Assembly: GCA_963969395.1 (NCBI GenBank)
Contig: OZ017801.1
Location: 6,202,501-6,266,500 of the forward strand
Source of the DNA: Pseudoscleropodium purum
Lineage: Eukaryota > Streptophyta > Bryopsida > Hypnales > Brachytheciaceae
Reading direction: 5' to 3'
DNA: 64,000 nucleotides
In this document: piece after piece, positions 44,746 through 55,099 of the stretch
Position numbering within the stretch: the stretch's first letter is position 1
How the letters are laid out: each line of letters begins with the position of its first letter
Program-made: the position numbers and the translations under genes
Notes under the pieces: generated by a model
Databases searched by the model: none
What the model was told of the DNA's origin: nothing
What the model saw: the letters and a program-made list of their open reading frames with translations, nothing else

Positions 44746-45048
44746 TTTTTGAATGGAAACCCTAAAAATGAACTTTTAATTTTCTGGAGGGGACTATAAA
44801 TGTTAGAAGAGAAGCTTTGGTATTCACTCTCGAAAAACCGAACGCTAAGATTTCCAAGGGCTATGAGCTTCAATTTATTGAGTCTCTTGTTTGGTAATGC
44901 ATAATTCGGTGGACGGGGGGGCTTTGATTTTCAAAGCTTTGTGTGACTAATTTCATTGATATTGTATACATTGTCACGTTGTGGGTTTCAAATTGAAAAC
45001 ATTTTATTGGTTTCTTTTGAAATTGAGGTAAAACATACACTTGTCAGT

Positions 45049-48000
45049 ATGGTGGCTAAACCGACGGGGGATTTTTCTCCTTGGTTTAGTGTGCAAGAGG
45101 GTGGTAAAGTAAAATATAGGCTTTGCAAAGCGAGCATGTCAAGGAAGCTCAGCTGTATGTTCAGCCACTTAGGCTATTCTGGGCCTGAAGGTGTACGTGA
45201 TAAAGGGGTGAGCTTTTGTCCACGATTATCAATGGCAGTTCGAGATTTATTTCGGCATTGCGAAGGAGTTTTTCCAAAACGCGTTGTAATGGACAATGTG
45301 GATGGCAACCCTGGCCCTTCAGATGTTCAAGAGTTTTCGGCCAGAAAGGCTGTATCGCATTCTGACTACAAAGATTCTTGTCCAGCGTCCAAAGAATTGG
45401 TATCAATGGTATGTGCCACAACTGAAATGACTTTGAGTACGAAAGCTTCTGGTGAACGTGAAACCCCGAGGGCATCAAGTTCTAGGCCTCAGAGGCAAGG
45501 CAGCTTAGTGAGTGGGTTTGAAGAAGGTCATAGACGCAAATTACATTCAGTGTAGGCAAATTTTTTTTATTCGGCGAACATACCATTTTTCGTGGCTCGA
45601 AATCTAGCTTTTAAAGAAGCAGCGAAGAAAACGGCTACGTTTGGTAGGCCATACATTCCTCCCTCATACCACGACCTTCGGTACAAATTGTTGAATGAGG
45701 CGAAGACCAACATTCAGACACAGTTGAATGCACGAACTGAAGATAGCATTCGAAAATTTGGACCAACATTGTCCATTGATGGATGGAGCTTCGTGACTAA
45801 TCGACCTCTCATCAATGCTATGCTTGTATCATCCGCAGGTGAAGAATTTCTTGGATCTGTGGATACAAGTGGTTGTGAAAAAAATGCGGAGTACTTGGGA
45901 GCTGTGTTGGAAAAGTTCATTGAACAAGTGGGGTCCAAGAACGTCATGTTAATAACTACGGATAATGCTCCCATAAATCCGTCCGCATGGGATGTAATAT
46001 CTACAAAATATCCTCATATTTTTTACCAAGGGTGCGTGGTACATGCATTGAATTTGTTGTTGAAGGATTGGGCTGCACAGAAATGAATTGCTTCCAAATT
46101 GGATAAAGGAGTTCTTGTAGCTAAATTTATCAGGAAGAGACATATGCCGCTAGTTCTATTGCGAAAGTATTCGCCAAATCTTGGTCTCTTAATGCCTGGG
46201 GATACAAGGTTCGCCTCTAAATTTATCATGATGGAGCGTTTGACAAAATTGAGAGGAGCATTGGAACAAACGGTGGTAGATCCACAATGGGTTGAACATG
46301 TACATGCTCTCAAGAAGAAACGTAGAGCTAAATCCAACCAAAAGACTTAGCCATAGCGGTGAAGAAAATTGTTCTTGATGACCATTTTTGGAATCGGTCC
46401 ATCAATTATGTGGAGATGGTTGAACCAATCATATGTGCACTCCGCGATTTGGATTCAAAATCACCATGCATGGGGAAGGTGTTGCATATCATGAGGAAAT
46501 TAGAGAAGCACGTAAACGGATTACAAAGTCCACCATTTTGTTTACTAGAAGAATTTGCAACTCCATTGGTACAGTCTTTTTATGCCCGAAGAAGAATGGT
46601 GGACAACGATCTCCAATCAGCCGCAGCTCTTTTGAATCCATACCTTCTTCATGACAAAGAGCTAGCGGATGACGCAGATGCAATGTCAGGATGTAAAAAA
46701 GTTTTGGAGAGAATATGTAAACCGGATGAATATGCAACAGTGGTGAAGGAATTTGTAGCTTTTCGACACAAGGAACCTCCATTCCACAATATGTTGAATC
46801 CGGGAGATCAAATGTTGTCCGCACATGCTTGGTGGGATTTTGAAGGTGCATGTGGCAAGTTTATAGCTCCATTAGCGAAGAGGATATTGGCTCAACTAGT
46901 GTCATCATCTTCATGTGAACGAAAGTGGAGCAACTATTCTTTTGTTCACAACAAATCTCGAAATGAATTGAAGCCGGAGAGAGGAGTGGATTTGGTGTAC
47001 GTGTATACCAATTCCAAAGTATTAAACGCATCAAAGGAAAAAGATGAAAAAAAATGGTATAATGATAATGTGGATCCGATAGAATCAGAGGATTCAGATA
47101 GGCCAACGTTAGAAGACGATGATGACGATGATGACGAGGATTTGGAAAGGGCCCTTTCAGCTGTAGATGGGTGAGATGACTTCAATCGTACGACAGCATG
47201 GGGAGATGAAGACGTTATGCAAGACTTTCCCGATTTGGTGAATGATACGCATGATTATCATCTAAACCGCAAGGATGTCGTTCCCGACAATGCAAACGAT
47301 GCATATACCTTTTGTGAAGACGAGGACAATGTAGGAGGAGAGGAGAATCTACCTTCTTTAGCTGCATATTGCAATGGAATGGGATTCTTGAATAGTGAAA
47401 ACATTCTATCGGAAAAGGCAAACGCTATTGCCAAAGAGGTGAAAATCAATGAGAATGCTATTGGTGATGATGGGAGAAATGAAGAAGTTTTAATTTCTCA
47501 ATCTCCATCTGTGGCATTAAATGTAGTGCAAGGAAACGACAAAAGAGAAGATGCGGTCATGGAGGTGGACATTTCAAAAGATGTGGGCAACAATAGTAGT
47601 GATGAGAGGGAACCAAATATTGCGGTACAAAAAAATAATGATTCACTTGGGATGGCAGTTACAAATTCGGCAATTATGAAGAGTGATAAAGGAAAGGAGC
47701 CAATGAAGTCAATTTTTGAAGTACCAAGATCTAGTGCTCTTCCACCAATACCGTTGAAGTCTGTTAGCACACGATTGAATGATTCTCAGAGCTTTGGATA
47801 TGGAAAACGCCTAATGAACATTTCCAAAGAAATTTCTACAGGCGGTAATCTACGGAAAGTAGCGTCATCACCTACAAGCCTAAGTGATACGGATAGTGAT
47901 CGGATGCCATTGGCATCTTTGCGTGCTCGCATTTTAGCAAAAGGAATGGCGCAAGAACCCATCAAATCAACAAACGGCACTCTATTACTTCAAAAGAAAG

Positions 48001-48413
48001 CCAAAGTGGAGATAACCATTCATAGACATGTCGACTCTACATTGAGATTGATGGTTCAAGAATCGAGTAACGTGAAAGCGAAAAGAGAAATGCAACCTTT
48101 TGCTATCTCTCCAGTGAAGAATAGGACCCCTCTTGATGAAAATGTTGCTACTTTGTCAAATAGAAAGAAAAGAAAGGTTCCTATTCAAAAAACCTTTAAT
48201 CGTTCTGTCAAAGTAAAAAAAGAAAAATTAAATTCGAAAGAAGGGAGTAAACCTACTTCGAGAGAAGACTTGAAGGAGACAACGATACTTGATTTCAACA
48301 ATGAAGATGACTCCGACAATGAAGATGACTCCGATAATGAAGATTTTGAACGGAGAGTTGCAGGAGAGAGTAGTAGGGCTGAGGTTAGAGGAGATGTGGA
48401 TTGGCGTCCATAA
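45049..48413 (+). pseudogene. hAT transposase, interrupted
   Basis: Starts at ATG 45049 (MVAKPTGDFSPWF). Domains in order: a degenerate BED-like N-terminus; a DUF659-type RNase-H core with FGPTLSIDGWSF, the catalytic-Asp motif ITTDNA, and GCVVHALNLLLKD containing the CxxH signature; the C-terminal insertion region; then the hATC dimerisation block HAWWDFEG and SSSSCERKWSNYSFVHNKSRN. An acidic, Lys-rich tail of about 400 aa follows (47175-48413), unusual for hAT transposases. Breaks: in-frame TAG at 45553-45555, TGA at 46084-46086, a one-base frameshift near 46340, and TGA at 47172-47174. Protein similarity continues across each break, so the copy was inactivated fairly recently. Introns are an alternative explanation but are not needed. 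Confidence 0.85.
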
Positions 48414-48764
48414 GAATTGTGGAGATGTGAATTTAGATGTTTGATTGTTTAGTTGCTCATGATATATGGAGCTCATGTTGACAAATGACAATGGTTTCTT
48501 CAATCATTTTATTATAAAATTGTTTGTTTATTGATGATATACATCTCGCTAGATTTTAAAGTGATTTTGTTTCTAAATCAAAATGAAATTCAACAAAAAA
48601 AATTAAAAATATATTTCATATTTTAGCTTTTACATAAATAGTGATATAGAACTCTATTGAATCGCAATTGCAATATAAGAAAAATCAAAATCAAAATGAC
48701 TTCACTCTCAATCTCTCATTGGTGAAAACAATCAAAACAAAAAACCCAAAACGGGTTTTCTAAG

Positions 48765-48886
48765 CCGCCCCGTCCGGCCACCCGGCCCCGCGCGTCCGCC
48801 TTCCGACGGTGGGAGGGACGCTACGTCCGCTAGTGTCCGGAAAACGGACGCTATTTTGGGGCGGACGTAGAGATTCGTCAACCCTG
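48765..48886. repeat. right subterminal CGTCCGC array and terminus
   Basis: GC-rich block ending GACGCTATTTTGGGGCGGACG, then ATTCGTCAACCCTG. The last 50 bp are nearly identical to the right end of the 57201-57495 element. Confidence 0.85.
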
Positions 48887-48894
48887 GTAGTGAA
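48887..48894. repeat. right 8-bp target-site duplication (gtagtgaa)
   Basis: Perfect copy of 38949-38956. Confidence 0.9.
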
Positions 48895-48930
48895 GTAGAA
48901 AAAATTTATATGATGATAAATTAGAAGTCA

Positions 48931-50000
48931 TCAATTGATGTCGTTTATAGCCTCCAATAGAATGTATATGCACCCTTTTGACACCAAAAGCATACAATCA
49001 ACAAGCACATGCCACTTGTGATTATGACGATGCATCTTGTGAATGTAAGCATACGAAGCCGCCAATCTATGATTGCTATCCCATACAAAGAACATATGGT
49101 TTGATAAATGGGAGATGGATAGCTGAGACTTCAACCAACCCTCAAAGTTTCTCATTCTCTTGTATCCAATGCTCATCCCATGTCTCTACAATCTCGGAGG
49201 TCACTAATTTACAAAGTCCCTTGTCATTTGTTGTGGATACATAAAGTACACAATCACCTTGTCAATATCCATGCACAAACTCTGCCTCCAATCATTTCAC
49301 TTGACTTTGAAGGAGAGGACGCACCAACAAAAGCTCAATCATCCTACACAAAGGAATATTAATTTGGGATCCTTCTCCACCATTGTTGAATAGCATACTG
49401 TTGATGACAACATTGGAATCGAGCTTTTGACCATGTCGCACATTATGTTCCACTTCCTATATTGTTCACCCCTCAAAAGCCTAATCATCACTTTGACCTT
49501 CAACGATGCATGTTATATACCGTTGGAATTGTCTTCTTCAATTACATAATATGAGCTTTGGTGTCAAATTCATGTCTAACAAATTAAAACATGTGTATAT
49601 AAATTCAACTCCTCAATCCTCACTATCTAATGACTCCAATTGTAGCAATAAATATATAAGCTTACCAACTCGGCAACTCTGCACTTCTTAGTGATGCATT
49701 ATTCTTTGTTGGACTTAATTGACCTAAGTCCTCTCTAATCTCATTCACACTATCAAGCTTGGCAATATCTGTTCCTTCACTATTTTGTATCAAACTAGCC
49801 CCATATTGAACATGTTCAACTTCAGCTCCATGATCTTCATAGGACAAAGTCCGAACAATGCTACTAATCTTGGCACTTTTAGCCTTCTGCAAGTTTCTAA
49901 CCATCTTCACTTTCTCTAACTGTTTCTTACTAGAAAATAGAAGACCTGTCTTACGTCTCTTCCTATGAGAACCGAATGGCATCCCTCCAATCCAAAACAC
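48931..50000 (-). pseudogene. decayed coding remnant, minus strand
   Basis: Two minus-strand frames with protein-like composition: 50000-49662 (Lys/Arg-rich start, MPFGSHRKRRKTG) and 49176-48931 containing HMFFVWDSNHRLAASYAYI and WHVLVDC. The second reminds me of repetitive hypothetical plant proteins with an MFFVWDGNHRLQAW-like segment, a recollection I cannot check. Frames are separated by stops. Function unknown, likely a transposon-associated gene. Confidence 0.4.
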
Positions 50001-51499
50001 TACAAGAAAACTAATTCTACTTTTTCAGAGACAACTTTGCACTCTCTCCAATATATAGCACTCTTGGAATCTAATAAACATATTTTCATCTAATTAATTA
50101 TACTTTCTATAGATAGAACGACATCTATTTACCTGGGCATGAATGGTCTTTTAGGTCATCCCTTCTTTACTCAACTACCTCATAATCACTTACTTTTGAA
50201 GATATGATCCTTATAATAAAAGAATCCTTCATTTGGTGCCTTCTAATGTGCCTTTATCTCTCAATACAACGCTATCTACAATTAATAATTTCAAGGATTG
50301 TCTTCTAGTATTTGAAATAAAATAACTCAATTGCAAGCCATGCATAAAATCCTTAAATGCAAGCCTTCCAATTCAAATTTCAAGTCACTACAACCCAATA
50401 TATGAAACTATTGAAATCTATATCCACTACTTTATAGTCATTTACCTACTCTTATAAATAAGTTTTCAAATGCTTTTACACAAGTAATGACATTGAGCAT
50501 GAGTTTATAAATTGTATGCACAAGGCACTTGTTCATAGTGATGGGTCTAGCATTCCAATTTCATTTCCTTGTAGGGATGATGGTATGACATGGGTATCTA
50601 TATTGATTCTCAGTGTAGGATTTAACCTAGAGTTCTCAACCTTGTGGATTTATTTGATTGTAAGGGAGTGCAAGTCATATCTACAGTCATGCTAACGAAG
50701 ATCAAAGGTGACTCTAGAGATGGCTGGAATCTTTCTCTGGGCAAGTACTACACTTTTGGTACTCCAAGGGTCATTAGGTTAGAGTCAACAAAAATTCTCA
50801 CACCTAAGTCTACAACTTCTACTGTTCAAATGTCATAGGAAACTTTTGTGAAGGTAGAGTCTTCAAGTCATATCCATATTGATCTTACAAATTCTTTTGA
50901 TGATGATGTTGTTGTTGTCATTGATACAAGTTGCAAGCTATCTACTATATCTGAAAACTATAAAAGCATTATTCCAAGTATAGACCACATTGAACATGAT
51001 AGTATATTGCATTCTTCAATTCATCAAAGGGCATCTAGGTTGTTAGCATTTTATAGTGCTTTAGAGATATGCAAAGTCATCCACATGCACAAAATGAATT
51101 GAAGTTCATAAACCTCAATACACTTTGTTGTGAATCTATCCGACATCTTCTTCAATCATTTAATGGGGATGTGTTTTTTGAATTACCTACTCTTCTTTCT
51201 CAACATCTCCTTCCGGAAGTAGACCCAGTTCTACTTCCTCATCTTTTGTAGGTTGACAGCTAGAGGGCATGGACTGTAAGTTTGATGGCTACAATTGGAC
51301 ACACACACATACCACAAACATTGCAAACGACTTTGGCCTAAAGTTCTGCTACTCATTGTGTATGGATCATCTAATTTGCGAAAACCAAGCATGCCCTAGA
51401 CTACAACAAAGTGGTAACAAAAATGAGACAAAGTGGGAGGATTCATCACTTGTTGTGTTTATTATAGGAGAGTAGTCTCCAACAAAGTCTAATCTTGTA

Positions 51500-53060
51500 T
51501 GCCGGATCTATAAAGAAGTTCTTTTTTGCAAAGCTTCATACCCTTGTCACATGTATAGGGTCTTGAACTCGTTAGGTCTTCCGAGAGTTTATATCCATTT
51601 GAATAAAAGCATCTATCATGATTTGGTTGATTGAACAACATCTCCGATTAGTCAAGAGGTGTCAAAGACACCAATTGCAACAAATTCGGCCATTCAACTA
51701 GTTGCTAGTAAGGAATTTTTTATATTTGAATTGTTTGGAGAAGGACTACAAAGTGGCCGAAAGCCCCTCCATGGAGAAGCTCTTCAGGCTGTCATGGAGA
51801 AATTTAGGATACTCAATTCACCAAGTATTCAAAATACTATCTCTAGTTTTTGTCATAACACCAACGAGGGACCTATTAACAATATCATTTCATTGAAAAT
51901 GAAAAGTACATATTCCTTTATTCAAAATAGCATATTTTTAGGCTAAAGTAAGGATAAAGTTTACCTTTCCAAGATGTCTAAGGAAGGTCCAAGAAGCGGG
52001 ATAGATTTGGTGAGGCAAATGCAACTTGGTAGAGACTTGCAAAACTCTTGGTGCATGTTTAATCATGTAAAGAGGGTCAAGGGATGGACATCAATGGCTA
52101 CCCACGTCTATGACCCTGAGTTTTGTTGAGTCCTGACTATTTGTGTCTATGACATGATGAGTGAGGATGCTCAATCACAAGAACAAATGTGGAGATCCCT
52201 TAACTCTATCATGACACGACATGAGATTTCTTTTCCAAATTTCAAGGGATTCATGGTTGATAATGCAATGGCCAATTGGCATGCTATTCGTGTGGTATAT
52301 GGAAGTGGCAACAAAAAAGAGCGAATGCAAGATTGTGAACGCTCTTGTCTACTTCATTGGACAACTTCGTTGAACACACATATAGAGAAGCTTATTCAAC
52401 TGGAGTTCCAAGAAACTCACAAGAAACTTTGCAAACAATACAAGGATGCAAAGTCCATGGCAAAAGTAGAAGAGAGATACCTTGGAATCAAAGGTTGGTG
52501 GCTTTTTTCAAGGGTTATATCAGAGGATTCTCTTTGAGAATTAGATGATTGGTTAGGTTCTTGGCACTTTCGATACCGATAGTAGGGCGGATTTCTAGAA
52601 TTGGTAACTCATATGCTTCCTTGAATTTGAATTTTTGACTGTTCAACTTCTATTCATGAATAATTTGTTTTAGTGTCCAAAATGTATGTGGTTTCTATTT
52701 AACATCTATAGTTCTCAATATTGACACACGATTTTCAGACCAAAAGAAGCCTTACCACGTCACTTGAAATTATTGTTGGTGGTGTAGGACTTAAACTTGG
52801 AAGAACTAGCCAAAATGCCTTCATACAATTTAGCAGAGATAGTTCACAACAAGTGGTTGCAAATGCCTAGGAAGAGGGGAACTTGCTTATACGTTGCTAT
52901 TATAGATGACATAATGCGATTTATTCAACAATCAACTAATTACTGGGCATACCTCCAAGGGTATGCATCTAGCATTAGTCCCCATTTAGATGAACTTCGC
53001 CTTTGAGTTGCAAGACGAACCAAAAATCCAGCAAAGTTTATTGAGGCTGTCTCCAAACTA
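51500..53060 (+). pseudogene. decayed transposase-like gene
   Basis: A string of frames on the plus strand interrupted by stops. Segments include MATHVYDPEFC, NFKGFMVDNAMANWHAIRVVYGSG, and DCERSCLLHWTTSLNTH. These match my recollection of a family of repetitive plant proteins related to MULE or FAR1-type transposases (GFMADNAQANWNAVRIVYG... ERTCLFHWTQSL). Stops occur after EFC, after SEDSL and after DELRL. Flanking frames at 50640-51250 and 53142-53890 may be further pieces of it. Not functional as read. Confidence 0.5.
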
Positions 53061-55000
53061 CCAAATGCTCATCTATTTACTACAAGGATTCTCCACTTAG
53101 AAGGTAAAGAAGTATTTGGCTCCTCTAAGCATAAACTAAATTTGCCACTTGGATCAAAAAATGATTCTCACCACCATGATACTATAAACTTCTTTACACC
53201 TAGAGTTCAAATTTGGTCAACAAAAGCACGCACAAAAGCAGGAATATCAACACCAACACCAACACCAATATTGACACAAGAAGGAGAACTAAGCACAATG
53301 CATCTTCATGCTATGAAAGTACTTGAAACGAACTGCAACCTTTCTCTGTGGCACATTACTAGGTGTAAGAAGAAAAAAAAGACTTGTTATGGAATTCAAG
53401 TCAAGATGAAGAAGAAATGTGGAGCCAAGATAAATAAGTCGAGTAAGAATGGAATAGCAGCACCTACCTACAATGGTCGCATGACAAAATATGGAACCAA
53501 GATCATCATCAACTTTGATTTTTGGTTTTGTGCAATTGATCTTACGCATTGTACAAGAGGCTCCAAGATGAAGTGGGTTCACAATTAGCCTCTTCTTCCA
53601 AATGTGTGGCCTATTACTTGTGGAACACATCTCACTAAATCAGGGATCCTTTCTTTAGAGGAAGCAAGGTTTCAAATGCAAACTAAAGAGGTAGGCAAAC
53701 CAACACTCCACCTTTTTAATGAAGAAAGCATAGATAGAGAGGTGTCTTTCCTTCAACCAAAGCAACCAAACAACAATATGCAACCATCTAACAGTGATAT
53801 GCATCCCACAAAGCAATTGGGGAAGACCATCTTGCAGATCTCTAATATACCTACCGTTGACTACCGCAACAAATGGCAGACAACATGAAATTTAAAAGCT
53901 ATTATTGAATATGTGGTCATTATCCCATTCCCTAGCTATAGTAGAGTGATAACTCTAATGTCTAGTATCTTTCCCAACCAAAAGGTTTATTGAATCACAA
54001 TTTCAGACTTCCTTGCTTTTACTTGCGAAGACTTCATTACTATAAGTATAGCTACACTTGGTAGTAGAAAATCATGGGTGAATTGCAAGCATTTGTATTA
54101 TGTCTTTAGATTTATTTGCAAGGAAAACTTTGAAGATGACAAGTATATCTATGCACCACGTTTGAGCTTTGATGAAGTGAAGCTACTTCTTGTAGGTAGC
54201 AATCTATGAGATATTGTATATCCATTTTATAGTAGATAGTAAAACCACTTATATTTAGAAGTGGATACATATAGAATGGTCCATTGGAATGGTTGCCACA
54301 TTGATACCTTAAACTCTAATTACTTTAAGGTGGTCCAAATAGTTCATGGTCCCCTATAGACCACTCAAATCATTTGTAAAATTGTAAACATTAAATAAAT
54401 ACATATGAAATAATTGAATTTAGCCAAACAATAATGTAGGATGAAATGTTACAATTCTATGAATTGAAAGGACTCCACAATTTAGGGAAGCACTTAACTA
54501 CAAGCAAAGAACATTGTTCAGTGCAATTCATTATTACATATATCTACAAATGAACATTCAAGAAGCTCTTCAATTCAAAGGAGCATTAAACCAACCTCAA
54601 AATAGTTAACAAAGTTTTGAGGTCAACCATGAAAATTTTTATAATTTTTATAAATTATAATTTTTAAAAAAATTAAAAATTAAAAATCACTCTTTTGTTT
54701 AGGACATATTTAGCAATGTGCAATGAAAGTCTTTTTTGAATGGATGATGGATGGATGATGGATGGATGTAGTTCATTCCTACATCAAATCTATGGTTGTA
54801 AAATAAAAAAATTTTAAATAATAATCATTCATTAATACCCATTTATATAACATTTGATTCTAAAATTGATTATTTTTAATAAAACTTTTGTAAGTTTTTC
54901 TGTAAGTTTTTTTTAAAATTTTTGACATTATTATATTTAGGTCTGAAAACCCTATTTATTACTTTGATATGTCTATTTTTAATAAAAATCCTTGCAATGA
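53060..55000. other. decayed and AT-rich DNA, no intact gene
   Basis: The first 800 bp may be the 3' part of the preceding decayed gene. The rest has no recognisable content except a (GATG)n-type run at 54741-54769. Confidence 0.45.
54741..54769. repeat. (GATGGATG)n microsatellite
   Basis: Imperfect ATGGATG run read directly. Confidence 0.85.
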
Positions 55001-55099
55001 GTGCTCAAATCTAATTGCTCATTGATCAATGCTTATTGCTCCCCGCTCATATTCTAGTGTCATTGGTCTTGCAATGGTAACTACGCTCCCTTGTAAAGT

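Larger units (their letters stand above)
38957..48886 (+). mobile_element. 9.93-kb hAT element carrying a kinase-like gene
   Basis: Termini are CAGGGTTGAC at 38957 and its inverse GTCAACCCTG ending at 48886, bounded by the perfect 8-bp TSD gtagtgaa. CAGGG-type ends and 8-bp TSDs are hAT hallmarks. Order inside: left GC-rich CGTCCGC array, leftward kinase-like gene, central GC array with 129-bp repeats, AT-rich spacer, second GC array, rightward hAT transposase, right GC array. The 295-bp element at 57201-57495 has matching left and right ends, so these ends form a true pair. The transposase and the kinase both contain stops and frameshifts, so this copy looks non-autonomous now. The symmetric array-gene-array layout could mean that two elements fused around host DNA. 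Confidence 0.85.
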
